Part shown: piece after piece, positions 20,659 through 34,220 of the stretch
How the letters are laid out: every line of letters starts with the position of its first letter
Position numbering within the stretch: the stretch's first letter is position 1
Assembly: GCA_010093515.1 (NCBI GenBank)
Contig: MU001698.1
Coordinates: 363,943-398,162 of the forward strand
Direction: 5' to 3'
From: Lineolata rhizophorae
Taxonomy: Eukaryota > Ascomycota > Dothideomycetes > Lineolatales > Lineolataceae
DNA: 34,220 bases
Notes under the pieces: generated by a model
Told to the model about the DNA's origin: nothing
Database searches by the model: none
The model's input: the letters and a program-made list of their open reading frames with translations, nothing else
Made by a program: the position numbers and the translations under genes

Positions 20659-23494
20659 CTGGCCGGCCGCCGGACAGACCGGCCGTGTTGAGGGCTCCTT
20701 CGGAACGGCGTTGGTTGGCGAGGACGTTGCGCGGACGGTCCGGGGGCGCGGAGAAGACGGACGCGAGCGCTGGGCCGTCGAGGAACGGGGGAGGAAAGGT
20801 TGCGGAGAGGCGGCGCGTTCGAATTGTCACCCGTGGCGGTTTCTACCTTCGGCCCAAGTAACTCTGTATACAGGAGAGCGAAAGCTACGGCCGTTGCCCT
20901 GTGTGCGGCACTCGCAGACGAAATGCCACGCTCGGCCCGAGCGAGTCACGTGGTGCGCGCGGGCGGCGTGTGGTAGGGGGACCGAAGGGTCCCGTCGGGC
21001 CCGGCCCGGCTTGGTGTCCCTCCCACGTTGCCGAGCGGGAATATAGGGCAGCCTGCAGGGAGGGGGCGGCGGGCGGTGGGCGGCGCGAAAAAAACGTGAC
21101 CAGGCTCCCGGCGCGGTGGCGCGGCAGATGGGTTAGAAAGAATGGATAAGCAGGGCGGTGGAGAGGAGTGGATGGGTGGAAGCGCTGGATCAGAGGGCAG
21201 GGCGGAAATGGGGCCGCAGCGGCAGCAGAGGGCATAAGCTACCGTCGACCTGGCGAGTGCGCCGTGGAGAGAGAGACGTGGGAATCGGTGTCTCTCGCGA
21301 GTGGGTTGAGATGCGCCGTACGTGGCCGAGGAAGGCAGCACAAAAATGCGGAGGAGGGGTTGGGCTGGCGCGGCTGGCGCTGGGCGGATGTGATGAACAT
21401 GCAAGTGCGCCCCCGCGCGCCGGCCGGGGGTTTTCAAGGAGGCGGTGCAGGGCTCTTCGCGTTCATCGTGGTCGAAATGGGCGTCGAAACCCTGAAGCGG
21501 GCGGGTGGGCAAGGCGGAGATGCAGCAACCTAGACGGGCCCTGTTTCCGGAATCTCCTTTGGATTTTCTTCGTCTTTTTTTTTTGTTTGGTGGGTGATTT
21601 TGTACAGTAGGTTCTGGCTCTCGGACGGCTTCCATCTCGCTTGCCAGACTCCAATGCGTCCTTGTCGCGAACCTCGTACTCCGAACCAAGTACCTGTCCC
21701 TTGCACGTGCTAAACTACATCCTCCTGGATCGGTTGTGTTGCTTGCATTGATGAAACGCGTCTTTCCTCTCAGGCAAACCCAGCCGTGCTAGCTGAGTAC
21801 CCAGGGTGTTAGCTGCGGGCGCCTGTTCCCCGCCTCGACTGGTCCAGGCTCTCCTCTCGCCGGCGGCTGTCTCCTGTGACAGGCGCGGCCGCCAACCTAT
21901 AAGCGGCCCTCGACGAGCCTCGCACGCCGCTCGCTGGCTCGCCTGTCCACGAGCGGCCGTGGCGGTCTCCGCCGCTGCTCGTGGCATAGGTGGCCGGCAC
22001 AACATTCGCGGTGCGGTCCGTTAGTAATTCGCAGCCCTCCCCTTCCCACGCGCCCGCTCGCCCCGTCCTCCGTGCCTTCGCACTCGGCGCGGCCAGCCCT
22101 GCCCGCAGCGCCCCACCCCAGCCCGAGCCCAGCCAGCGAGCGCACGGCGTCCGCCCCCAGCAGTGGCGCGCCCCCTCGCCCGCGCAGGACAGAAGAGCGC
22201 CCGTGTCCACTCCCCGCCGCACGCACCCCAGCCTGCGACGCACTCCCGCTCGCCGCCGATCGAACGAGAGCTTCGAGGGGACAAACCTACCGTCGACGCC
22301 CCATCAAACCCGCAACCTATCCGCCCTATCCACCGTCCAAGCAAATCTCCCACTGGCGCGGGCTTCTGACTCCTTTCCCTTCCGCTCTCCCTCTCCCCGG
22401 CTCTGTGCGAAGCGTGCCGGCCCTGCGCGCGTAATTTTTGGGAGCTTTCTTTTCCCTTCGGCAGCCCGCAACCGCACGCGCGGATTCCGCCCCTCGCAAG
22501 GAGAACACGGACCTGCTACTACGGCATCCGCCGGCACCGCGTGCGCGCGCCACTTCTAGCCTTCGTTGGCGTGGGAGTCTGTCCGGCCGTCCGCCCGCTT
22601 GTCGCGTTGCCGCCATCGTGGTCTTGCGTCTTCGCTATCCGCTTGCGAAGGCAACCCGCAATCGGCGCCCGCTTGCTTCTCTTCACCTCCTCCGCTCCCC
22701 TCCCGCCCTGGGCGCGCGCTTGCGTTCGCGTCACCCGGAGAACGCGGCCGCGAAATTAAAACAATCGCGACAGCTCAGGAGGCAATCGAGGAGACCAACG
22801 GCCGAGGTGCGACGCCGCAGGACCCGCCAGACACGCTCGGGTGGAAAGTCGACTCGACCTGAAGAAGAATAGGGTCGCCAAGCTTGCGCGCCACCACCGT
22901 CAGCAGCGGGACCTTGGATCCATCAACCCTTGGACGTCCAGAGCACTCCCGGCTCCGCTTCCGTCTTTCGCCATCCACCCCCAAAGACGGCCGGTTTCGG
23001 CATCTTCGTTCCTTTTTTTTTTTTCCTTTCTTCTGTCTGCCTTTCCAACCACCGCTCGTGTGAAACCCGGCACGGTCCACCGACCCATCGATATTGTTGT
23101 GTTTTCCTTTTCGTACGTAGCGACAGACCAGTCTTCGGCTCGAAACAACATCACGGGTGGATGGCAACATCGCCCCGCCGGATCGGTCGCAACAGCCTGC
23201 CTAACCAGCGATGCAATTTTGCTAGGGAAAACAAACATACCTAATCGCAACCGAGCGGTCCCGCCATCAGCGCCGCCGCCGACGAGAGCTCGCTCGTTAT
23301 CGCGCGCCCGTTCCACTCATCCGCAAACCCTCCCCCCGCATCGGCGCGCTCTCTCCCAACTCCAATCGACCCGGTGCATCCTCGTCCGCTTTCTCCGCCG
23401 ACCAGCCGCATCGCCTACGTAACCCCCGATCGTACATACATCCTTGTCCTCTCCCAACGCGCGACGCACGCGACGCACACGCAAGCGGTTCACG
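19961..23494. other. 3.5-kb region without a recognised gene; strand composition flips near 21.7 kb
   Basis: Bases 20500-21500 are G-rich on the plus strand. Bases 21800-23490 are C/T-rich on the plus strand, with a T-tract near 23011. Several long open frames are present on both strands (up to 247 codons at 20946-21689 minus), but they are GC-driven, low in complexity and carry no motif. The C/T-rich half is a plausible promoter and leader for the small gene at 23495. The left end (19961-20200) should be the golgin 3' untranslated region. Confidence 0.5.
20625..20656 (+). repeat. (GCTT)8 tetranucleotide microsatellite
   Basis: Eight uninterrupted copies of GCTT lie in the intergenic region after the golgin. 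No gene function is implied. The locus would be a useful polymorphic marker. Confidence 0.95.
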
Positions 23495-23791
23495 ATGAAT
23501 GGCGCATCAGACATCAAGAAGGCGGCCATCAACAAGGCCAAGCAGGTGGCGCAGGCGGCCAATGGCGGCGGCAACGGCGGCAAGAAGCGCCGCAAGGGCA
23601 CCGACCTGAAGCCCATCATCACGACCGAGGGCCAGCAGGCGGCGGCGGCCACGGGCGCTGCGCAGGCGACCAACGCCGCGGGCCAGGCCATGCAAGGCGG
23701 GTACTACGGGTAAGTCTGTCTCCTCGCTCTTTTGGGTGCGTTCCCTTGGGCTCTTCGGGGAATGTCTCGGACGTGCAGTGAGAGCGGTTAG
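23495..23791 (+). CDS. Small basic Ala/Gly-rich protein, function unknown
   Basis: I do not recognise this protein. The ATG at 23495 follows a long C/T-rich leader. The open frame encodes MNGASDIKKAAINKAKQVAQ, then a Gly/Asn stretch, the basic block GGKKRRKGTDLKPIITTEGQ (28-47) and an Ala/Gln-rich tail ending GGYYG. Codon use is strongly biased to G/C-ending codons (AAG, GGC, ATC, GCC), as in well-expressed genes. A consensus donor G|GTAAGT at 23710 overlaps the stop codon of the unspliced frame. With the acceptor at 23777-23778, a 68-base intron is removed and a 13-base last exon adds ESG and a TAG, giving 75 aa. Without splicing the protein has 72 aa. There is no signal peptide or membrane segment. 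The Lys/Arg block could be a nucleic-acid-binding or nuclear-localisation segment (inference). The gene lies 950 bases upstream of the SRPK gene on the same strand. Confidence 0.6.
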
Positions 23792-26683
<2,892 letters not shown>

Positions 26684-29600
26684 GTGGGCTGATGGGGAGG
26701 TGAGAGCAGGGAATTAGGGGTGGTCGGGGTGAGCAGAGGTCGGGTGGAAGTGGTATTACGACATTTGTTATGAAATGGGGAATGGGGGCCAAGGGCACAC
26801 GGGATGGCAGGGCGTGCGGGATGGACGGATGAATGGGCGGGGTTACAAAAGGCTACGGGGGATGTGGGTTGGTGGTGCATCTGCCCCACTGGTAGAGGGC
26901 CTTTGATCCTTATGGCCTTGGCCACGACTGGCGATCGAACAACTTCGGGAATTGTACAGATGGGATTGTTGTGCTTGTTCTTTTACTTCTTCTTTCTTTC
27001 CTTCTTCTGTCCTTTCTGCTTCTTGCGGCTTTTCACACCCACGTCCCAGTCGAGCCAACGAAACAAACACGGTCTATCATGATTTTGTCTGCTTCTTCTC
27101 GCCACAGATGCGCTACCTACACTTCTTGCAAGGCTCGAAGCGGTCGGGCTGAGAGTTTGAGTGCAGGTAGAGCTGAATGAGGTGGGAGTGAGGATGTGGA
27201 TAGGCTGGGTTGGGTCTGGGAAAAGGCGGACCGAGGGTGTGGGTGTGGCATGATGGATGGTGACGGATGCGTTAGGCAGGCGCCCAGTAAGGTTTTTTCT
27301 TTTTTTAGTAATGAGGATACTTAGAAGAGCAATTGTTCTCTGTTTCTCTCCTTAGCCTTTTTTTTGTGTTCTTTTCGTGCGGCTGCGAAAGGGTTTGTGA
27401 GTGTGGAGCGGTGAGTGATTTAGGTTGCTTGAGCGGGAGGAGAATCGTTGTGGTGGGAAGTGGCATAGGGGATCCTAGAGCGGGTGGAGATGGGTGATCT
27501 CGTTAGATCCGTCGGGGGGACTTCTTCCCTGGTCTACGCTATATGCCGTTCTTGTTCAGTCCCGTCCGTCTGTAGCCCTGGTGCACTGTTTGGCTTTTTT
27601 TTTCCACCTCGCGCCAATGGAACTAGGGTCTTGGGTCCTCGATCTCAGGGGCGAGCCCAGTTCCTGTGGTTAGAAAGTTCGCCAGAAGCTCTGGATCGAG
27701 CAACGACGCGCCATGCCCTCTTATTTTTCCCCTTCTTGCCATGGTATCCAAATGACAAATGACAAACGACACGATGACCTGAGACGAGCTTTTCACACGT
27801 ACAAAAGATATGCACAGACACAACGCGTACAAGCTTACAGCATTCCACGCGCACACATGCGTCCCATGTTTCGTTTCTCTATTGATGCTCGCCGTACTTT
27901 TAGGGGAAGAGAAAAGTGAAAAGACTGATTTTGCGGTTTTGCTTTCGAATTTATGCGGGCAGTCTATCTTTCGTTTCTTCCGATCATTGCCTGTCTCCTT
28001 TGGTTTGTGCCAATGGGCTATTCTTTGGTGGCTTATTTGGCTGTCGGAACGATGGCGCTTATCCTGTATGTGCTTGCTTGACAGGTAGGTAGCAGAAAGT
28101 AGCAGTGTAGGCCTTCTTCTTTCCCTTTCCTACCCTTCTCTCGCCTCGATGGACTGCGCGTCGGGTTACTGCGTGATGCGTGGCATGAAGACTCTCCTTC
28201 TTTGATGGCTCTCCCGACCAGCCTGAAAGAACTTCCCTTGGGCAATTAGCTGCCGATGCGAACTCGACCCATCCGCCTGAAGCATGCGAGCATCCACGCC
28301 GGCCGATTCCGCAGCACGGAGTCTTTCCGACGGCGTCTCTGTCGAAACTCCCCCGCCGTGGCAGGTGCCAATCAGCATATTAAAGGAATCCAGCTATATT
28401 GACCTGCTCCCCGTTCCAAGACTAAAACGTGGCCGTGCCTGCGCTTACTTGCTTGTGGCGTTTTTGAGGAACTGAGGCTGGCGTCGGTAGAGAGCAAGGA
28501 TCCACTTTTGCCGACTTCGGTTCGCGATCACGTGGGTGCCCGACGTCGTCTCTTCGTCCTTGCGTGAAGGAGGGGTAAAACCGTTCGCTGAAACAAGCAG
28601 TATGTCGCGCTTGGATGGCTCGACGCTTTAACAATCTGGAGATTTGGCTTGAATTCGTTGGATTCAGAATTATGTGCCTGGGTTGGTTGGCCGTGTGAGG
28701 GTCTTGACTGAGTGGTGGTCGTCGTAGTCGGAACGGTTTGCTGGGCCCCTTTTTTTATGGCTTTTAGGGGGCTTTTCGGAGGGATGAGGCGTGGCTTGGA
28801 TAAAGATTGCCAGCTTTAACTATCATGAAGTGTTTGTACAAAGAATGATTCTTTTTATTTAACTAGACGGTGTCAAGCTTGCAAAATTTCGCCTCAGCTT
28901 GGTCCTACATTCTCTCGTGTCCAGTAATTCCCCAAATGTCTTTTGGCATTTCCTGTCGCGCTCTCCTGCTTCTATTTGCTACGATCAGCATCCTTTCTGC
29001 CCGAAGAAAGAAGGATAGCAATCGTACTGACTTCTCCGGCCGCGAAAACCTACCATTTCTGCCATCGTGGAAGCAAAGAAAATCGGGTTGCCGACACGCT
29101 CCCAAATTCTAGATTCCGGATATGCCATGCCCACCCTATCTTAGGCCCGCTCCCTCCCTTGGCCCTCTAGACACCCCAGCATCTCATCCACCAGCCCGAC
29201 GCCGCGACAACCCCGCCCGCTCAGGCACCAGGCAACCGCCATCGGCCCGCTCTCCCAATCCACACATTCTAGCCCGAAGCGCGCCCTCCCTTCCCCTCTC
29301 CGCCCCGCCGCGGCCCCGCCCCTCCAAGTCCAGCCCGCGGAATCACCCGATCGACCGCCCGATCGAGCCCGCCCTTCCACGGCATCACCTGCCCGCCGCG
29401 AGCCCTAGCGCAGGCTGCCTGGACGCCTCCCTCCCTCCCTCCCTACCTGCGCCGCCCGCCCGTCTTCGACCAGACTTCCCGCTCATTCACGCGCGTCTCG
29501 CGGTCCGCGCCCGGAGCGCAGCCGGTGGACTGATGGTCTGGCCCCGGGGCGAGATCGCGCTAGCTAGCGCGGTAGTGTGAGCGGGCGTGGGCGGGCGTGG

Positions 29601-31060
29601 GGTGGCGGAGCCGGGGCGCGGAGCGGACTCGGAGGGGCGTTTTCGCGCGGGGGGTTCTTGGCGGGCGTAGTCGCCTCGCTGCGTGCGTGGTTGATTGAGT
29701 CGTCCCGTGCAGGGGCGCGGAGGGAGCTGGGCGGGCCCCGAGAGCGCGGACCTTGGCGGGCAGCGCGGGGCCTGGGGTGGTGGGTGTGGTGGGTTTGCTG
29801 GGGACGTTTGTGGGGGGAAGTCTGGGCGCGATGGCGACCGAGAACGGGATGGGTTGAGCGTGGTAGTGGGCGGGGCCAGGCGAAGCGGAAAGGTTGGCGT
29901 GTCGCGTGTGGCGTGAGTGTGCAGGTGGAAGGTCGGTCTGGAAGATGGAGTGCTAGGCAGGCGGGCTGGTGAATGTTGCCTGCGCTTGGTGCAGAGGGGA
30001 TTCCGTGGGGGCGTGCGGTCTGGGCCTGGTATGCGGGTGCGAGGAGCAGAGGTGGGTGGAGGGGGTCCAGGCGTGATGGATGATTTGGAGGAAGGGGTGC
30101 CTACCAGACTCCCGCTCGCTTTCCGCCAGCACCACCATTCGCCGCCTCCTACGTACGCCAACAAGTCCAAGGGCCTAGCCTCTTCGCGTAATCGAAACCG
30201 CTGCGCTGCGCTGCGCTGCGCTTGCAGCCGTGGCCCGACAGCAGTTCGCCTTTCACATGTTCGTTTGCCTTCCCGTCGGTGTGATTCCCCGAGTCAACGC
30301 CCCCGCCGTTGGGCTAGGCACCTGACCCGCCCGCATTCCGTCCCCGGCGCAGGCGGGCGCTGGCTTTGCCCCAGCTGCAGGAGAACGGCCTGGGCTCCGC
30401 CTGCAACGGTTGCCTCGCCCCGCGCTCCGCAGGTAGGGCGCTGTTTGCGCCTTTCGAGTCACCAGAGCGTGGGGCACCAGGGCATTTGGTGCGGGGCTCT
30501 GGCATGCGAGAGCGGCGCCGAAGGCGGCTGGAAAGTCGCTCGCGAAAGGTACTTAAGGAGGTCAAGGCCCGGGTTTGGGCCAGGTCTTGTGGAGTCGGGG
30601 GGAGGTATAGGGTGTTCTCCGTGCCTCCACAACCCAGCATCCCTTCACACAAGTCTGTCTAACCCAGTACACTTTGCTTCTCTTCTTGGATGGTCTCCTT
30701 TATCTGTTGATATATTGCGTTGGCCAACGGCTCTTTAGCCTAATCATTCACAGCGATCGCCAAATGGCTCACAACACATGATTTGGTGGTCCGATCTTAA
30801 GGACCTAAACATCGGTGGCATGGTATGCCAAGACAATTGTCATCCCCTATTACCCGTGGCGTCTCATCCCATATGGATATTGTTTTGGGATATCGACTCA
30901 TACGCCGTAGCCTGTCGCTTTGCTGCTTGGCTTGTCTTATCTTCAAGACATGAACCAGCACCGGCTGTCGAACGGTTTTGTCCATGCTCTTACGGACATA
31001 CTACTCTCCAATCATTACTATCATTGAGATCTTCTACTTTAAGTTAGTCCAGCGCATCAT
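26684..31060. other. 4.4-kb region with no convincing gene
   Basis: Bases 26684-27600 should include the SRPK 3' untranslated region. T-rich tracts follow to about 28900. Bases 29140-30700 are GC-rich, with an abrupt change from C-rich to G-rich on the plus strand near 29500. The frames there (29122-29580 plus, 29487-30170 minus, 29917-30738 plus) are composition-driven, Pro/Arg/Gly-rich and have no motif. A (GCGCT)-type short repeat lies at about 30201-30225. No tRNA was found. Confidence 0.5.
29429..29443 (-). other. Canonical G-quadruplex motif
   Basis: The plus strand has four CCC runs separated by single T bases (29429-29443). The minus strand is therefore GGGAGGGAGGGAGGG, a tight-loop G-quadruplex consensus. 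It lies just left of the point where strand composition flips. Confidence 0.8.
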
Positions 31061-31061
31061 A

Positions 31062-31139
31062 AGCCGCACATAACAATCATTCGACTTGATTTAGCTTTAT
31101 TTAACATAAGAAGTCCGTAATACGGACTTATATGCGGCG
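31062..31139. repeat. Small inverted-repeat element with an internal palindrome
   Basis: The outer arms AGCCGCACATAA (31062-31073) and TTATATGCGGCG (31128-31139) pair at 10 of 12 positions. Near the right arm is a perfect 9-bp palindrome around a single A: AAGTCCGTA-A-TACGGACTT (31111-31129). The 78-base unit lies where GC-rich DNA gives way to TA-rich DNA. It may be a MITE-like fragment. No target-site duplication could be confirmed. Confidence 0.55.
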
Positions 31140-33264
31140 TAGATTTCTAAGACAACATCTGCAAGGTATTATATCTAGCCCTAAATTTGGCGCGCCTATA
31201 CGGAGATCGCAAATCACTCCATGGGGGAAAATATCTTTGCGACGGAGAAAGCGCCTTTGGCATTTTCCTTATGTTAAACCTGTCATAGGATATCCATGAG
31301 ACATAGACGAGAAATTGATCTGGTATTAGTGTCGCCAACTCTCAAGATCGACAAGAAAACGCATTCTAACGCTTCTGTACCGTCCGGATGGTCTTCTTCC
31401 GATGCTGCGATCTCTAGTAGTCGGCCTCGGTGTAGGATTCGACGCTAGAGCGAGACTCTTCCGGAATACTCACACTCAAGCTAAGGCGTAATGTCGTTCT
31501 CAGATTGGAGAGAAAGAGATCAAGCAGTATACGAAGAAATTTGGATGCGGTCTAGAGACGGAATTACGCGCGATTAGGATCCCGGCGTGGAAAACTAGCC
31601 TTGACCACAAGTGTATTTGGCCTATTGCGTCCTCAATTTATGACCTTTTCCCTACCCAACCAGCCCAGCACAATGTCCAATATTGAGCACATCAAGCTCA
31701 CTCCTGACTCAAACAGCGAGCGGGAACGACAGCGGAGGTTCCAACCTTCCCAAACCTAAAACTTTCGTGGAGTTAACTCGCAGTGTTCCAAGGTATCATC
31801 ACGGCAAACGCTAGCACCGTCGATCACAACATGTCGGATCGGTAGTTGCTAACCGTATACTATACCTTCGACCAAATCCAGCCTGCTCAGCAACGCCTTG
31901 TCAAGATGGTCACTCAGGGCTGAGCGACCTTGATATAATAGATTGAACTAGCTGCATCGCGCGTGTCAGGGCGGCTTCAGTTTTTTCCTACACGACTTAC
32001 GCGTCGCCCTACATGCCTACTTCTAGACTCTAACTCACTTCATTTGGGAAAGGCAATCATGGAGATGGGAAGAAATACTTTTACAAAGCGTAGGCAAATT
32101 ACCCTAATCAGTAAAAGTAAAGACCAAGAAATCTACTGAAGACGTAATACTCGACTTGCTGGAGTTCATGTCAATAGGGGCCACTGGACTCAAGATTAAA
32201 GGAAAGGCAGAATAAAACGAGTCGTGGATGACGAAGTAGATCAAAAAGTTCCGCGATGGTTTATATAATACCTATTCGCCTATAGCAACACCACCGTAGC
32301 ATACAGGCAGTAAATGATATAACTTCTAGGAGAATAACATTGGCTTATATTACCTATCCTGCGACGGCTCCGTACCGGTACAAGCTAGCATAAATTGTCG
32401 GGCTAGAAAGGTCTAGAGTCTTCGTGAGGAGGAATGTTGACCTTATCTTCGCAACTACCGCTCATCGGTGCATATAACCGACCTAACCGAAGACAGCCGC
32501 ACTCAAAAAGCAGCTTTTCCAAACCAACTAGGGCCTACTGTCGATAGTCGACCTGATAGACTAGATCAAGGAAGGCTTCTAAGCGACACGCGCATGTTAT
32601 CTTAGTCTTTTAGTCTTCGCTCTTCTATCCTTCCTGCTCTCCATGCTTTGTTAGGCTGTCTTTCTGACGTTTCTATTATACTTTGACTGTAGTGTCATTG
32701 ACAACACTTTTGACACTTCCATCTTACCTTCCATTCTCGACAGAACTGTCGCCAGGTTTTGTTGGATCACCGTCCTTCATTCTTCCTTCCTTCTTTCTTC
32801 TATGCTTCCTGCCATCCGTAGTTCTAATCATCAAATGTTTTTCTCCCACGCTTCGTTTAGCGAGTCTGGAGCATACGTAATGTCGATGCGCATGTCCCTT
32901 GCCTAGAGACACATCCTCCATATAGCGGAGTTCTCAATAATTTGAAGCGCTTCGATAGTTTAGCCTTATACGTCTAACAGAGAATGCCGCCAACACTATG
33001 GACAACAGGCCAAGTTCACTAGCGGCGTTGACCTATACTATCGAAACCTGTTCAAGCCTGTACAGACGGATATATCAAAGGGACTAAGCAACTACAAAGG
33101 AATAGAGATATTCTCTCGACGTGTAGATGCCTCGCAATATTACCGGCAGATATGTGGAGCCGTTCCAGATGCAATCAAGCCCACTAGATACTCTGTAAGC
33201 AAGCGCTGAAACCTTCCTTGCCGGCCATAGCCTAATCTTGCTTATAAAGGTTATAGGAATATAT

Positions 33265-33289
33265 CCTACCCCGTGATATTACGGGTAGG
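33265..33289. repeat. Hairpin CCTACCC...GGGTAGG
   Basis: CCTACCCCGT and ACGGGTAGG pair with one bulged C around the loop GATATT. The hairpin lies within the TA-rich relic zone and is probably part of an unassigned repeat. Confidence 0.6.
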
Positions 33290-33488
33290 CGTACCTTATT
33301 CCCGTAGTTTCTATCGTACCCCGTTCTAGTCGTTTCCGCCCCCGGCTCCCTCTTAGATATAGCTCTATGAACGCGCATCGGTTACTATATTCGTAGGAAG
33401 GACAACCTATAAGTAAAAAGCCCCTAGTCCTCTGTTAGAACTAGCGTACCCTAGCCTGTAGTTAACCAACTTGGCCAAAAGACTGGCA

Positions 33489-33514
33489 CAGTATCGCACT
33501 TCAGTGCGATGCTG
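33489..33514. repeat. 11-bp stem-loop with TTCA loop
   Basis: CAGTATCGCAC (33489-33499) and GTGCGATGCTG (33504-33514) pair over 11 bp with one G-T wobble around TTCA. The stem is GC-richer than its surroundings, which suggests either recent arrival or a conserved structure inside a repeat. Confidence 0.75.
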
Positions 33515-33864
33515 CTGGCTAGGAACTATATATATACTAATTGTTAGCGGGCTAAGCGAGACCCAAGGGCGAATAGGCGTGTGAATTAATAGCAAATTAC
33601 GATAGAAGCACGATAAACAGATACTACAAGGACGTAGTACGGATATATTATAAACTAATCGCTGAGGATAGAAGCCCTTAGCTTCTTTACTACTATCTAA
33701 GGAGAGTAGGTATTACGTATGCTAGTATTTAGGGCCTTCCCCTATATAGAAAGGACCTAGGCTATATCCTTTTAATACTATAGTAATGACTACCTTTCCT
33801 CTTACTAGAGCGTGCCCTCGCGCTTATTAAAAAGAAACCCTAAGGTAAAAGAAGAGGGAAAGTA

Positions 33865-34220
33865 TGTCACGGTCTGCCTTCTGGCAGGCGGATTGAATGG
33901 TGGAGATGTAAATCTCACTAGATAGTTGATCTTAGATCAGAGTCTGGTCGATAGGCGACCGGGGCCGGATTAATAGGTCAATCACGATATGCACGTTGGG
34001 TAGAATATGGATAAGAATAGATAAATTGCTATCTAGTAGGTAGACCGAAGTTAGATCCTTATATAATCCAGCTTCGATTACGTGACGCAGTCTAGGCCGG
34101 GGTAATACCCTTAGATCATATTAATTAGGGGTGGATTAGTGTTAGACCCAAGGTTTACGCAGGGGTAAAGCAGGGGTCCAGGAGGTATTTTAATCGTGTG
34201 AATCTCACAATGAACACTGG
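33865..34220. mobile_element. Probable start of a Gypsy-type LTR, running off the window
   Basis: The sequence opens TGTCACGGTCTGCC and immediately forms a small CTGCC/GGCAG stem, a type of start I recall from fungal Gypsy-group LTRs. Composition changes from the preceding TA-rich DNA. No internal region, partner LTR or target duplication is visible in the window, so the element may be a solo LTR, an old fragment or the edge of a longer copy. Its age and state cannot be judged. Confidence 0.35.

Larger units (their letters stand above)
31140..33864. other. TA-rich degenerate repeat-like DNA
   Basis: No coding region is recognisable. The sequence has frequent TA dinucleotides (ctata, tatag), few long open frames and several hairpins, consistent with old repeats decayed by RIP-like C-to-T change. 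It is probably a relic transposon zone, possibly including LTR-element material, but no family can be assigned by eye. The RIP interpretation is an inference. Confidence 0.5.

Noticed and set aside
20946-21689. 247-codon minus-strand frame
   Set aside because: Composition-driven Pro/Arg/Ser sequence with no motif. It might be part of a non-coding transcript but is not supported as a protein.
29487-30170. 227-codon minus-strand Pro-rich frame
   Set aside because: Explained by the G-rich plus strand. No motif, and codon use unlike the real genes here.
31680-31760. Short frame starting MSNIEHIKLTPDSNSERE, resembling the start of a retroelement polyprotein
   Set aside because: Too short and isolated to assign a family. 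Left as part of the relic repeat zone.

Overview
The window comes from a filamentous ascomycete (Pezizomycotina). The evidence is short GT-AG introns with CTAAC/CTGAC-type branch points, GC-rich purine-loaded exons, pyrimidine-rich leaders, and proteins with the fungal forms of TVP18, Lunapark, a GRIP golgin, NTF2 and a Dsk1-type SRPK. The class is not resolved. The TA-rich relic DNA at the right end fits a genome that has experienced RIP-like mutation.

Layout: the first 48 bases are one end of a Tc1/mariner (Fot1/pogo-like) DNA transposon, followed by a TA. A minus-strand series follows: TVP18 (1155-2054), a GNAT acetyltransferase (4348-5334), NTF2 (6155-7140), a Gre2/DFR-like reductase (7791-8952) and an intronless HExxH protein (10153-11472). 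These lie in AT-richer spacers of 0.6-2.3 kb. From 13.4 to 26.7 kb the DNA is GC-rich. Lunapark (minus, 13417-15028) and a GRIP golgin (plus, 15582-19960) diverge from a shared 553-base promoter. After 3.5 kb without a recognisable gene come a small basic-protein gene (plus, 23495-23791) and an SRPK kinase (plus, 24744-26683). From 26.7 to 31 kb I find no convincing gene. From 31 to 34.2 kb the DNA is TA-rich, with palindromes, degenerate repeats and a probable LTR start that runs off the window.

Three genes act on the early secretory pathway: TVP18 in Golgi vesicles, Lunapark at ER tubule junctions, and the golgin in trans-Golgi tethering. NTF2 and SRPK both concern traffic or regulation around the nucleus. 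The genes on the same strand are ordinary monocistronic eukaryotic units and not an operon.

I found no clear new multi-gene system. The best candidates for something undescribed are the 75-aa basic protein with a 13-base last exon, the orphan HExxH protein, and several sharp hairpins or palindromes in intergenic DNA. Exon joins were worked out by hand from reading frame, splice signals and remembered family sequences, and no database was searched.
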